NCBI RefSeq assembly: GCF_000711695.1
Contig: NW_013547016.1
Coordinates: 301,316 to 365,315, forward strand
Direction of reading: 5' to 3'
DNA length: 64,000 bases
Source: Tilletiaria anomala UBC 951
Lineage: Eukaryota; Basidiomycota; Exobasidiomycetes; Georgefischeriales; Tilletiariaceae
Below are positions 46,502 through 59,213 of this stretch, piece by piece. The position numbers were made by a program, and so were the translations under genes. The notes below the pieces were generated by a model. The model did no database searches. It had not been told where the DNA came from and saw only the letters and a list, made by a program, of their open reading frames with translations. Numbering within the stretch: position 1 is the first letter of the stretch; each line of letters begins with the position of its first letter.

Positions 46502-49294
46502 ATGCTTTTGGTCGCTGGCCCCTCGCGGGCTGCGTGGCGCAGCGCCAGCGTTCTGCGATGTCAACACCAATCCGTCCCCGCCGGGCGCAGAAACAACTCC
46601 AGCAGCGACTCGAGCTTCCGTCACAAAGGACGAAGTATGGCGAGAGTATCGGTTGAGCTGGACACGAGCCGGATGTCACTGCCAATGGCTGCTTATATAG
46701 CGCAACTGATGCGGGCTCCGTCGCGCACCTCGAGAGCGACCGATCGTTCAGTAAGTTGCAGTGGGCAAGTTCGTTCTTATGCTACAGTAGCTCCTCCTTC
46801 GGGCACATCCTGTCGCAAGCGCTCAAAGTCCCCGCCAGCACCGTTGGAGAAATCCGCCTGGGAGGAACGCACGATCTCGGGCTCAGCATCGGCGTCTCTT
46901 GCCACAAGGTACGCCTCCAAAGACGACCCCTCTTTATCACAGTCTTCATCACGAACGCTCAAGCCGGATGATGGCTGTTGCGAGGAAGGCGTACCCGTTC
47001 CAAATGAACGAGGGGAGCGCGCCGCTAGCGATAGGAAACTGCGCGATGAAGCTGCCGCCACCGATCCAAGACCGTTTTACAAAAAATATCCACCGCCTTC
47101 CAAAGCACCCGAGCCGATCATCTTTGACCAGCCGGCCATACCCAACCCTGGGAAGACAGCTGAAGCGCATCAGCGGTTCAAAAAGGGGATCCTTGTGGCT
47201 GGAGGTGCTGCCGCAGTCCTCTTACTTCTTGGAGTGGGCTTCTATGCGATGGGAGCATTCGAACACCTGCACCTCGAGGCTACGTCTGGCTTGCTCGAGA
47301 ATAGCCAAGATGTGAACGTCGTCGCCTTACGAACGCAACGGCGCATTGCCGAACATGCGGTGGCATGTGGTAATGAGCTGGTGTTGGACAATGGGGCAGT
47401 TCATGGGCTTTCATTGTCGAGACAGGAAAGGGAAGCGCAAATCCGTGCCGAGCAGAAGCAAGCTGCACGAGGCAGTTATGCACTCTTGACGCTTCAGCGA
47501 TCTTCTACCATTGCCAAAGCGGTCTTGCTATGTCTTTGGGACTATCGCAAGACGCTTAACAAGAAATGTGCGACCAAGCAGGAGGAGGTGGAGGGGCTGC
47601 GGCAATGCCATCTGCGAAGCGCGAAGAGGATCCTCCTGGCGCTGCAGAAAAACGGCGGTGTGTACGTCAAGCTAGGACAGCACGCCTCTTCCATCTTACT
47701 CTTGCCGATCGAGTGGACAGAGACATTGAAGCCATTGCAAGACCAGAACAAGCCCACGCCATTGCCTGAGCTGGAAGCAATGTTCAGAGAGGAGACAGGT
47801 ATGAGCTTTGACGAGGCATTCAGCGAGATCGACGCAAACCCGATAGGTGTCGCCAGTCTGGCACAAGTGCATCGAGCGCGTGACAGAAAGACTGGCGTGC
47901 CTCTCGCAGTCAAGATGATGCATCCAGACGTCGAGCGCTTTTGCGAGGTAGATATCCGGGTGAGTCTTTCCTACGAAGGTTTCGATAGCCTTCCTTTCCG
48001 CTGCTAAACTATTCTCCTCGATCTCTTCCAGACGGTGAACAATCTGACGGCCCTTGTCAAGCGGGTCTTTCCTCAATTCGAATTTAGTTGGCTCGCGGAA
48101 GAAATGGACGCTAACTTACCCCTGGAAATGGACTTTCGACACGAAGCCGAAAACTCGCGACGCGCAGCTGAAGACTTTAGCAGGTATCGAAAGACTGCTG
48201 TATATCTCCCCAAAATCCCTTGGGCATACAAGCGAGTCGTGGCAATGGAGTTCATTGATGGGCGACGACCTGACGACTTGCAATACCTTGCTGAACATAA
48301 GATCGACCGGAACCGCGTGAGCCAAGAACTGAGTAGGTGTTTCAACCAGATGTTATATATGCACGGCTTCTTCCACGCGGACCCACATGGCGGCAACGTA
48401 CTAATCCGCCCGGCACCAAAAGGCTCGCGCTCGCCTTACAACTTTGAAGTTGTCCTGCTCGACCATGGACTCTACTTTGACATCGATCGAGAGTTGCGCA
48501 TCAACTACGCGCGCTTTTGGCTCAGTCTCCTCAGTTCCAGCACACCAAAGGTCCAGGCCGAGCGACGAAAGTACGCAAAGCTCGTCGCCGACATCGACGA
48601 TGACCTCTATCCGATCCTGGAATCTGCTGTCACTGGGCGCTCAGGCCTGGCAGGCAGCGACCCAAACAACCCGAATGGTGTGAAAGGGCGTCACCGCGCG
48701 AGCAGTCTCCTCGACATAGATGGCGGTGCTGAAATGACCGAGGAGGAGCAGGAGCACATCCGCAAGACTGTTCTCGAGAAGGAGGGCCTCTTTACTTCTG
48801 TACTTGAGCTCCTACGACGCGTGCCAAGGCGCATGCTAATGGTTCTAAAGCTCAACGACCTGACGCGCTCACTCGACGCAAGCCTGCATACGACACATGG
48901 ACCAGTCCGGCCCTTCCTGATTGCTGCGCGCTACTGCGCCCTCAGCATTTGGGAAGACGACAAGGATCGACTCAGGCAGGAACGCGAGAAACATGGCTGG
49001 AGTTTCTCCTGGTTCTGCAAGTATCTTTCCTGCTGGTACAACTACACAGTGAGTAGGTCACATCCCGTTCGTCGAGCGATGAATCTGATGCTGCACGCTT
49101 GGTCTTGCTTCCAGTACTTTTACCGCGGCTTCGGACTGCTGGAGGCCATCTCCGACATTACGTCTCTCACCCGCAAGGAAACGTTGTACACCAAGCCCCT
49201 CTTAACTGGTGTATCCCACAATGCCTCCAAAGCTGCTAGCTGCGTTGAAGCGCAGGAAGCGACGAAGGAAAAACAAGACCGTGATCGTGTTTGA
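46502..49294 (+). CDS. Mitochondrial UbiB/ABC1-family atypical kinase-like protein (Mcp2/ADCK1/ADCK5 branch)
   Basis: Role (family knowledge): UbiB-family proteins are ancient kinase-like ATPases of the mitochondrial inner membrane affecting coenzyme Q and lipid distribution. Two exons: 46502-47959 and 48032-49294 (906 aa; intron 72 nt). The N-terminus is Arg/Ser-rich and acid-poor, like a mitochondrial presequence; a membrane segment lies about residues 230-250 (ILVAGGAAAVLLLLGVGFYA). Kinase-like core: GGVYVKLGQHASS (the family's KxGQ element), ALAQVHRA-type block SLAQVHRA, PLAVKMMHP (invariant Lys), EMDFRHEAEN, FFHADPHGGNV (catalytic loop), and LLDHGLYFDI in the DFG position. The DHG signature and HADPHGGN fit the ADCK1/ADCK5/Mcp2 subgroup, not Coq8, which has the Ala-rich loop. 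An N-terminal extension of ~200 residues before the membrane segment is long for the family. Confidence 0.93.
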
Positions 49295-49393
49295 GTGCAA
49301 AAGGCGCATTAGAGAAAAATGCCCACAGTACGAACATGTAGATATACCTCATCGATTAGTGCCTGTTAATGCTGTTTAAAAGTGCATTAGACT

Positions 49394-52300
49394 TCAAGGG
49401 AAGGTGACATATACCCCGAAGCTCGAGTCCGGTATCCCGAACCATATCCCTCTTTGATCATGTTTTGATGACTTCCGGAACCAGCCTTTCTCGCCTAGGC
49501 CTCCTTTCTTCATGAGGCCAAGCTTGGTCGTGGTTCGTTTTGCAACATCCTCTATAATCCCGACCGCTGCTGAAGCCGTTGGATGCATGGCCATGCTCCC
49601 GTTCCTACGCCGTGGGACTGGCTGAAAGAAGCCCTTGAAGCCTCGACCCTTCGGACCAAATGTGAGCCAGCAATTACAAACTTGCTCTTCGCTTCGACGG
49701 TCCGAGGGATATGATTCGGAAGCTGCTGGATCGGGATTTGATTCTTCCGATTGAAACAAGAGCGGCTCGGCTACAGAAGTGGAACCAAGCGCAGGTTCCG
49801 ATGGTGAGGTTGTGTCGTATTTGTGGCTTCCGCTAGCTTTACCATCTACGCGAGCATTGGCCCATAGCTTCTGGAGCCAACCACTGCTCTCTTCCTTGAA
49901 CAATCCTTTACCAATAGCCGTTTTCATCGCACCTGGCACATCTTTCTCAAAATCTCGTGTGACAGCCGCAGAGCGAAGGGATTTGGTTATCGTCCCTATA
50001 CCCGTGGCTGCAGCGCCTGCAGCTGAAGCATCAGACGAGGTAAGGCCTGCGGCTGCAGTGTCCCAGTAACACGTCGAAAAGAATAAGCCCACAAGGATAG
50101 CTGCACAATAGATGCTACAAGGAACGAGCGCGGAAAGTTAGCCGGGAAGATCAGCAGGCGAGGTGCAGAGACATGCTACTCACCAAGGCCTGGTTTGATA
50201 GCCATATGCGGTCAAGAAGAAGACGAGTACAACAGGCGGGGCTGATGGGAATGGAAGGAGAAAGATCGGTACCCACCACCGCTATACAGGAGAGAAGTGC
50301 ATCTTGATACAATCAGAACAGCACTCACACTGCGCACGCAAGAGAAGAAAGACTCACGAGACAGTACATCGTGAAAGAAAACGCGAGGCGTTGGTGGGTG
50401 CAAATTGTTTCTCCTGTGCCCCAACCGAGCGTCAAATCATGGAGGTGTGACCCCCGTTTTCGCCCTCGGCACTCATCCCTGATTTTGTTAAGACAAAACT
50501 GCGATGGTGAAGCTCGCTGCGAGGTCACAAGAGCAACGAACACGCATTTGATGATTGTCGGAGTCCTGGTTTAGATCCAATCTAAGCTTTATTCAAATTT
50601 CGACTATAGAAAAGAAAGAATAGTTTACCTTTTTTTCCCATGCTGGTTCACTTCATCCTCGTCATCAGACCCAACACTTTCCTAACGTCAAATCGCCAAA
50701 CCCTGTCTCATAATGGGGTTCGTCGTTTGTATCTCATCAATTGGACCTCGCCGGGGCGTCATTTCGGTTTTACGGAACAGCAGCTGTGCTCGGCATCATG
50801 CCAACTTGGCACAATCATTTTTCTCATCTTGACTCATGGAGGTTGGCAGCTTAAGGGAACCTGCCTGAGCAGCAGTTGAGTGATTTGGAAGTATGATCAA
50901 GTCCGCTAAGCGAATAGCAGCGCGGAAAGCCTACTTCTAGGTGAGCTTCTTCCTCAGTATTTTTGCTGAGTTCTCCATGGTCTATACGTTCTTGACATGT
51001 GCTAATGAGACCAGTCGCGTAGAGATGACGAAAGGTTGGGTGAATGTTCGGCCCAACGACTCGGGGCGCAAGCTCATCATTCGAGAGGATGCGGGGCATG
51101 CTGGCGGGGCCTTGCGATGCAATTTGAAATGCTTGGGCTTTCATCTTTAGTATCTGTTTAGCAGAGACCAAGCTATGCCAATACAAACAGTGCTGAGTGG
51201 CTCCACGCGGTCCAGCGGCGAAGAAATCGCTGCGCCCAAGGCAGGAACATATGTGACATCATCGGAAAATTGCGAGCCATGAGTCGGCGTGTGCGACATT
51301 GCTACTCACGGAAATGCGAAATAGGTCTCCGGATTAGGCACAGCGACTGATCTACCTTTGCTGGTCTCCTCCTTGGTGAAGTACGCCTTCAGGCCAGCAA
51401 CGACATGCTTCGCTTTACGGCTGATCTGCTCGTTTAGCTCGAGTAGATTTTGTGCTACCCGCCGTGCAAACTTTGCTGACAGCGGCTGTTCGTAATATTG
51501 CGCAAGGCGTTTCGGGTTGAGCGTGAAGCGCAAGGAGCAGGAGCAGTTCAGCTCTTCGCTCGCTTCGTTCACAGCGTCGTTGTCGTCGTCTATAGCATCT
51601 ACTTGCGTCGAGCGCAGCGCGTCGAGGTGCGCGAAGTAGCGCGCGAGAGCGGAGCTAGTGAAAAACTGCAGGGTGTCGAGGCGAAGAGAGGCGTTGACTG
51701 ATGTGGGCGATGTGTAGGTGATGCCCTCTAAAACGGACAGAGCCTTGTTGCAAAGGAGAAGGTTGTTGTTTGGAAAGAGAACCAAGATAAGCAGATTACC
51801 CTTTTCTCGAGCTCTTCGTACCGGCCGGCCGGCCACTTACAGGACTTCGAGCTGAGCCTCGATTGATGGACTACTGCTCAAGTCACCAGCCTGCTGGATT
51901 CTACTCCACTGCACCACCTTAACAGGCCATCTAACTTTTCCTCCGATTTGGCTGGAGAGATCGAGCAACGCATGCGCCGGCGTCTCGCGAGTCCATTCTG
52001 TGATTTTTGCGCAATCAGTGCTGGTGCCGCTGCACGCCTCGGCCTTGGCCTCTGCCTTGTCGACGTATGTCGGTCGTTCGGCAGGAACGAGCGCGGTGCA
52101 AAGAGGTAGGATGTCATTCAAGTCCTCTGTCACGTCGCATCGCTCTACATCCGGCTGTGTACCATCCTGTGGGTCTAGTGTTAAGCAGCTCCTTGACATG
52201 CGCTCGATAGCCTTGAGCAGCCGTGCCGTTTACGCGAACAGAGGGCTTAGGTCGACGCGCGCGCGCAGGGCACACTGTGCGGAAGATAGGGTGCTCATCA

Positions 52301-52551
52301 TGCGTAAAGGCAGTGTGCGCATACCCCATTGGTGAGTGTGGACGTAGAGCTCGCGGTGTGAGTAGTGGCTGCGGACGGTTCCCTTTGCCTTGTACACCGA
52401 AACGGTGGCGCCACAAGCGCGAAGGTGTGGATGCTAGCCGTGCTGGGAACTGCAAAATGGTCAGGTGCAAGTAGAGCAAGAAACGAAGCGGCTTGGAGAT
52501 GTGCGCAAGTGTTGGAAAGGTGGGTGACCGATCAAGCGGTCCAAGCTGCAT
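49394..52551 (-). CDS. Unassigned multi-exon membrane protein
   Basis: I do not recognise this gene. Well-supported parts: exon 1 52551-52234 (ATG, then PLRFLLYLHLTILQF, a likely membrane segment) and a 67-nt intron 52233-52167 joining KPSVR to DGTQPDV; exon 2 52166-51841; an exon ending YFAFP at 51310; an exon 51229-50935; a late exon RWWVPIFLLPFPSAPP..VFFLTAYGYQTRP (about 50283-50185) joined to IYCAAILVGLFFSTCYWDT, then a 230-residue soluble tail to the stop at 49394. Two adjacent membrane segments near the C-terminus are clear. Uncertain parts: the start of exon 3 (the phase fits an acceptor at 51654, which skips a good-looking frame LDTLQFF) and the exon(s) between 50934 and 50360, where RLAFSFTMYCL is coding-like. 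A seipin- or vezatin-like layout was considered but not supported by motifs. Convergent with the UbiB-family gene, 99 bp apart. Confidence 0.55.
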
Positions 52552-55236
52552 GTGGATGAATGCGCATCTTCCTCATTTCTCGCTTCCTAACGTTAGGATG
52601 GTCTGAACTTCGGACCAGGGCTGTATATCGTATGGTGAACTAGTGGTTGTGGGCTGCAACTCGTTCGATCTTCGGATTTCTGCTCAAATCTCAGACCCTC
52701 CGGAAGTTATGTGCTGCAACTGCCCACCGTCGTTGAGTTCTCCTGTCTGCCGCCCTTTCTTCAGTTCAGCACATACGCAAATGGGTTGGGAACCTTTGGT
52801 TTTTACGCTTTTATCCACATTGGCCTTACATGACTCCAGGTCGCCGAGTACTGAAGAGACTCAAAACCCTTGCTACTCGTCCAGCTCCACGGCAGGCAAG
52901 CACATATTTGTAATGCCCACGCAAAAGCAAATATGATTGCATCATCGCACTCACGCATCTTCGCACCATCAGCCCTATCTTATGTATTCAATCATCTAGC
53001 AGCTTCAACTTGCAGCCTGATTGGTAGCACCTTGTGACCCACGGAAGCATATGCAAGTACTGCACGGTATTTTTTTAGACGCTGCCACTGCTTCCGAACT
53101 TACAAGGGTGGTGCTGCCCTCCTTGGAAGCTATGTCACTCTCAAGGGCTACCGTCCATGCTTCAACCAGGCTATGGCGTGTGATATCTGCAAACATGTAA
53201 CTCATGCTTTTTATCACACTCGCAAAACGGTTGGTGACTTTACACCAACATTAGAAAATGAAATGAGCACCCAGCATAGTACACAGCCCATGCGAGGAAC
53301 CCCTAATATAAAGCAGCGCATGGGCCGACATTCTCTTCGGCAAGAGCAAGCGCCTTCCCCGTGAGAGAGGACTGCGAGCAGCTTCTGCAGTCGTAGCCAA
53401 AGATACTTGAAGCAACTCTATCATCGGGGCTCTTCACAAAGTTGGACTGCAGCAGCAGCATTGCCAGCGCATGCGATGTGAACGTCGTGCTGACCATCGA
53501 AGTCTGCGTGTTAACAGCCTGTGACACTGAGTCAGTTGGCAGCGTTACGGAATATAAGCCCTCCGTTGGTCGCTGCAGGAATTGACTGGATGAAGCCTGT
53601 CCACTTGGACAAACTCGTGAGGGAAAACGCTGGTCCATGTGACCGTAGCCAAGATTGTGATGACTGTCGTAGTAGTCAGTGTTGAAGCGAATGCAAAGTC
53701 AACGATGGTGCACAGCAGGCTAGTGATCTCTTCATGTCTTTGTCACGATCGGCTAACAAACTGATGCTCGCGTCCTTGCCACCGTGCAGTTCCGAATGCA
53801 CCTCGCTTGGACGAGTTAAGTTCATGCGAAGAAGTAATGATGGGTAAGGCCGTCGATAGTGTTGGGCCGGGAGGCGCCCCCTGCCATTTCCGTCAACCCC
53901 TTGACAGCTGGGAATGTGAACCAATGTGCACCAACCACCAATGCGCACCTTGTATTTGTCGCCTGACACCTCAGCCGTGTAACAATAAGAATCAGGTTGG
54001 AAGTCGCGATATGCAGATATTCAATAGCCAAGCGTTCTACACTGATGATGGGTGCCTCTCGGAAAGCTTCCAGGCGTCCATCTGCCAGGCTCTGATGCAC
54101 GCCATCCCTCGGCACAGCTGCAAGCTCGCCCATTTGTCAAGCTCCGTTACTACTCAGCATCTCGGCTTGATGGACGGTGCATTCTACTTCCAACTGGAGC
54201 CGACGCAGCCTTACTTAACTTTCAACGCTCACTACCGTCACATTGGCCACTGCGGCAGCGTTGGTGCTGCCAGGAACATTGGTTCTTTGTCCGAGGAGGC
54301 CTTGACCTGGAACCAATTAAGGCCAAACTTCGAAGCACTCTGACACGTCTCTTGCATGTCCTCTCGCGCGCTTGCTCGCTCGCTGCCTCCGGCCTCTTTC
54401 CCAAGGCAATTGCGATATACTGGACCTGCAATTCGGCTTCTAGCTCTGAAAGCATGCCATCCTACAAGAAGGCATTACGTGGGGTTAGGTCCGCCTGTCC
54501 AATAGCCTGTGCTTGCTCGCGACGCTCGGGATATAGAACCTCAGGTAGGACTCAGCGGCCGCCGTTGAGCTAACTTTTGGCCCCCTTCATACTATCCCAC
54601 CTTGACGGCTTCTTGCCCAATGTCCAGGTGCATGTCCCTGGCTTCCTTGCCTCTAGACCTCATGCAGTCTGCCCCTCATTTCAGCGTTACGTTGATAAGC
54701 ACATTCGCTCCATAATGCAGCGTCGTCAACCTCTGCGACGTTTCCAGGGGCATAGGTGCGAGCTGCCCTCCAGCGGCGTCTATTACTGTATGCGCGCCCT
54801 CTACATTACTGTCGCCTTCTGTAGAGTCCCTGGCTTCATCGATCTGGCAAAAAAATGCCACAGTGAGAGCTTCCAGTTGGGGATGAACAGTAGCTATACC
54901 AGCTAGGATAATGTTAAATATGAATTGTGGATGCAAGCAAGTCTCAGATGAGACTTGCAGCAACATGCGACATGGTTCCGTTTTAGCAGAACTAACGCCT
55001 GCAGCCTGTCGGCTCCTGTTGGCTCCCCACTGAACGACGTCTGGTTGCTTTCTTATTGGCCCCTCATCTCAATCGCTTGATCCATCGGCCGCGTTGAGAG
55101 TTTCACTACTTTCCTCAAATGAGCCGCATTTCGCTCACGCTCATTCTGGCGAGGCTCGGTTTGCTGGCATCTCTTCTCGCTCCAGCGCTCTCGTTGGGAC
55201 TGGTGGACCGGTACGCTCGAGCACTTGGAAAAGATC
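52552..55236. other. Gene-poor accessory stretch
   Basis: 2.7 kb upstream of both flanking genes. Frames of 100-180 codons occur (plus 53807-54343; minus 53303-53638 and 54676-54966) but no motif is recognised and they overlap each other. The minus strand at 53680-53303 has a 120-codon frame with YYDSHHNLGYGH, and a neighbouring frame is hydrophobic and Thr-rich, which may be remnants of a secreted-protein gene. A plus-strand ATG frame at 55119-55307 begins like a signal peptide (SLTLILARLGLLASLLAPA) and overlaps the start of the next gene in another frame. Nothing is firm. Confidence 0.4.
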
Positions 55237-56304
55237 ATGTCACGCACTACATATCCTCTAGCTTTGGAACGCTGGCGAGCGTCTCAGCCGATCTTTGTTA
55301 CAGATGAAGCCAGCCAAAGACTCTGTGCAGTACCAGTCGACTTCCTGCTCCGCTCTTCTGCGCCGCCATGCGAGTTTCTTAGCCGCATCGTAGAAATGTG
55401 CGTTGCAGAGGAGGGAAGTTTGTTCGATCGGCATGGCAATAGCTTGCTTCAATCATCTCAGCTGTCTGAAGGCCCCCTGCTTTGGAAGCGTCAAGGTCAG
55501 ACAATCGCACGCGCAGCATACGAGCGAGCTAGCATTCTGACCGCAATTTTTTGTACCAGACGGATCAAATCAAGCCTGCACTTTCAAGAGGGGCCCCCGC
55601 TTCAAATATGCTAGAAGAGCTCCTGTTGAAGGGGAAGATTCAAGCACGATGAGCAACTCAAAGCGCTCTTCCCAGAATCAAGCAAGTGCACTTTGATCCC
55701 TAGCTGTGTTTCTGCGAGAGATCCTGATACCATCTCGCTTGCCAATAGAACGCCTTCAGAGAATCCCTCCTCGTTCGAGACGGTTCTTGTCTACTTACCG
55801 ATCGACGGTACACTACCTGCACAGCCGCGCACATTCTTCCGCAAAGCCGTCCCGAGGTTCGTACTTTCCCACGATTTAGCGCTTTCATATACGCTTGATG
55901 TCTCACCCTGTTGTGTTCTCAGTATTATGAAGAGGTGATGGGATACGATCCGGGCTATTTATTTTTGCCTCAGTATGGCTTTCTTGTCTCGGACGAGCTG
56001 CACCACGCATTCGATCGAGGGGAGTGGGCCTTCTGGCCAGAGGTATGTTGGATCGTCAACGAGGTTCAATGAGCAGGGTCACTGATCCCTCATCATTGCT
56101 CGTCCGAAGGGCGAGAATCTAGTGGTACATTTCCTTTACCCCCAAAATGAATCGTTGCGGCCCCTTCACGGCAAGGTCATCCCGCCAGAACGTTTTCGCG
56201 GTGAAGCTGCTGAGCATCCACGTCGAGACTTGCTGCTTTTCCACTATCAACAATGCGTACACAAGTATTTCCGAGGATTTTCCGCCGATTTGTCCGGGGA
56301 TTGA
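55237..56304 (+). CDS. HNH-nuclease-fold protein, copy 1 (five exons)
   Basis: Exons: 55237-55495, 55560-55681, 55749-55856, 55923-56042, 56110-56304 (267 aa; introns 64-67 nt). The frame was rebuilt by alignment to copy 2 at 59214-60079: WKRQDGSNQACTFKRGPRFK across intron 1, SSQNQNAFRESLLVRDGSCL across intron 2, CTAAHILPQSRPEYYEEV across intron 3, and RGEWAFWPEGENLVVHF across intron 4. Intron 2 appears to be GC-AG (CAA, then GCAAGT). HNH_2-type landmarks (family knowledge): the first His in AHILP and the last in ELHHAFDRGEWAF are present; the central Asn of the motif is replaced (QYGFLV). So the fold is likely, nuclease activity doubtful. The C-terminal block FHYQQCVHKYFRGFSADL is shared with copy 2. 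Cellular role unknown. Without splicing the gene looks like a string of broken frames. Confidence 0.82.
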
Positions 56305-59213
56305 AGAAGCCCGAAACGCAGCGGTATCTTCAAAGGTTTACTCGGATGCAGATGCAAGTGTGGGTCATCGGATCGTTCGCTACGCCCTCATCCTTCTCAA
56401 TTTCAAGCTTGTTCCAAGATTGATTATCTACAATCGGCCGCCATCGTTGAAAATAAGCCAAAGAAATGCATTCCACGCCATCGCAAAGATCCCCTTATCT
56501 TTATTGTCGATGCACGCTGGAAGGTGTCGTGCTGGATGAGCACTAGGTCCTAGCATCACGCCAGTCGAGCGTGTCAGAGTCACATGGGGCTGTTGCCGCG
56601 TGGCCAGAACTTGAAACTTGGGCCATACCTGCCAGAAGCGGTGCATACCCTGCCCACGCAAGTCGATCGTGCTTGCAACCAGCTGGAACATGGTAAAGCG
56701 CTCGCTGAAGCGAAAGGGGCGACAGAAACGTAGATTAACCTCCTCATGTATTCCAAAGGCAGTGACGAGGTGCGCGTGCTTCGCGAGAACGCGACGGTCA
56801 CAATGACGAGGTCGCATGTATTCTAATGAAGGCGAGAGTAAGGTCTATGCGCGTGAGTGGTGATCCTACATGCAATCAGACACGGATGGGATGCACTGAT
56901 ATTGAGAATACATGAAGAGCATGGAGAAAATATGTCCGACCATTGACCTGCTTTGATAACCATGTCGTTACATCACTCGGGTGAAATTGAGATGGTGTTT
57001 TCTTAGCTTGGCGATCGTCTGCAACTCAATGCTCAACAGTACCAAGGCGCTCCGTCAGTCACCAGGCATCAAGCAACAGACATCATACAGCAGGTTTCAC
57101 TCAGAAGTGACTATTTTCGCCTGACCTCGCATGTCGCGCACATTTCATGACTTGGATGGGAGAGGTGTAATCAGAGCCATGGGTGCCAGCAACAATACTT
57201 CAGCAAATTTGGGTTGGCATCAAGAAAGGGCGTACAGGCTCATAAGTAGCAGGGAACCAATAGAGAGCTCAACTAGAAACTACGATGCAGAATCTGCTGA
57301 GGTGCAGGACAATCCTCCGACATGAAGTATACAGATCGACTGAACCATTTAATTTGACCAGATTTGATAGTCACTGCGTACCCGAGCATGAAAGAAGTGC
57401 TTAATCTCGGGGTTACACTCTAAGTTCGTGGAATGCCTTGACGGCATCTGAAGCACTGACTTGGACTTTTGGGCTCTAAGAACATTCAAGCATCAGGAAG
57501 ACCGTCAGCTTCCCCTCGGAAGCCTATCCACTCTTAGTCCATCGGTCCGCCCACAGCAAGTGCTACTCCGTTATAATCTCATTCCATATCTCAAAGTGAT
57601 TTCCTCGTCTTCGGGTCTGTCTTGTGAATTGCGTTGAGAGCTTGGCATGTACTGTACATCGACTGAATTTCTACGAAATGCATTGTGTGCATATGATTTC
57701 ATCAATTAAACAACCTCGTGCCTACTGCTCAGCGCTGCACATGAACGTATGTATTTGTACACTTCCCATGATCGATCCAAGAACCCTTAGTGTTCAATCA
57801 ATCAGTGCAGTTGCTATATCAAAAGGATTGCAGCTCGATGCAGACCATCTACTGTTAACATTATATATACAGCTGCGATTTGTAAAACCTCCCAACAATC
57901 TTGAATCTTCCCTTGTTTTTCATGTCCAATTCTGGGATGCTGAACCTTCAGTCTGCCTTAAAAGGGTATGGAAAAGTTATCCCTTAGGGAAGCACGCTGG
58001 GCATAAAGCCAGTCCAGCTGCCCCTTGGTCGACGAGACTTTACTGAAGTTCACGCTCCCCACTGAGGACGAGCGCCTCTTCCTCCGTTCCCGCTTCGATA
58101 GGTGATGAAGCATTCGAGGTCAGCTGCATAAAACAAGTGGTCCGTGGTCAGGCAATTTTGCTTCTGCTTCTGGAGTCGAAAATACCTGGAGACGGCCTAT
58201 ATCCGCCAACAACCGCCAGGCAGCAGAGACCACTCCGTGCAGCAACAACCACCAGGTTCAATAATACAGATACGCTAAGCAGTATGGCGACAAGGTCACG
58301 CAGGTCGTTGTTCACCGTGTCACCCTGCCGGGCTATGCTGGCGCTGGGACGTGAGTGGCCGAGGTGATGCATGGACAGCGGGCGTGCCCGTGGATGTTAG
58401 GCCAACGTAGTCCAAAAGGTGCAATACAATGCAATTATCAGGATCAAGCATTTCTTTGCTGAATCGCTGTTAAGGCGTACACCACACTACAGTCCGCATG
58501 CGTCTCCAAATACGGCCGCCAGTTGCCGAGTTCGCGAGCACAGAATCGGGATGCTCTATGCGATAGGAAGACAGCGAATGGAAAGACAGGTTACAGAGTG
58601 CGCCTGCGATGCTACAGCTGTTGATCTTCTTGACCGATGGGTGAAACAGTGGAGCTTGCCCAGACCGTGTCTATTCCAAGCCCCAATAGAGGCGACTGCA
58701 TTTGATCGCAAAAAGCCCCTGGCTTTGGGCCAACTGCTGCCGCCCGACGAGATAATTGAGCAGACTCGGCGCTATCGGCACTTCTTTGAGAGGAGCTGTG
58801 CGGGTCTGACGAAAGACCTGAGACTCCATCGGTTGCCATTGCCCATTGCTTTCTATACGATATATGGACGCTTCACTCAACGAGCGCACCCTTGCTCATC
58901 GATCGGGCTGGGCTTTCTTTGGGAAGACTGCCGAACAGGAAACAAACATTGTCGATCAGTCATAGCCATAGGCGTTGACAGCGCTCTGAAACCCACAGTT
59001 CGTCCCTGCTAGCTAGCCGCTCTTAGCGTCGGCGCTCACCTTCAACGATACCTGGGCCATGTGCTGAGCGCATGACATTAACAGAGAATGTGCTGGGCAA
59101 CCGCGTGCGCGATGGGACGGACATTTCCTTGCGTAAGTCGCTTGTCGATATGCAACCGAGTTGTATGCAAGTAAGGGACGCAAGAAAGGAAATACGCGCC
59201 GCTCTCAATTCCT
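56305..59213. other. Gene-poor stretch between the HNH paralogues
   Basis: 2.9 kb between two convergent paralogues. It is AT-richer and has no confirmed gene. Coding-looking scraps include VDETLLKFTLPTEDERLFLR and a few more residues (plus, about 58030-58100), RYAKQYGDKVTQVVVHRVTL (plus, about 58268-58350), a 197-codon plus-strand frame (58419-59012) that starts with GTG, and a minus-strand frame (56428-56817) with EEVNLRFCRPFRF, faintly like a hotdog thioesterase. These may be relics of accessory genes. No transposon ends or long repeats were noticed. Confidence 0.4.

Noticed and set aside
46720-46800. Small intron in the UbiB-family gene (GTAAGT ... CTACAG)
   Set aside because: It would be 37 nt, too short, and would break the frame.
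55119-55307. Signal-peptide-like frame overlapping the start of HNH copy 1
   Set aside because: It overlaps a better supported gene in another frame and has no recognisable continuation; kept only as a note in the intergenic entry.
56428-56817. Possible hotdog thioesterase (EEVNLRFCRPFRF)
   Set aside because: Resemblance is limited to one short block, the rest does not follow the fold, and no partner exon was found.
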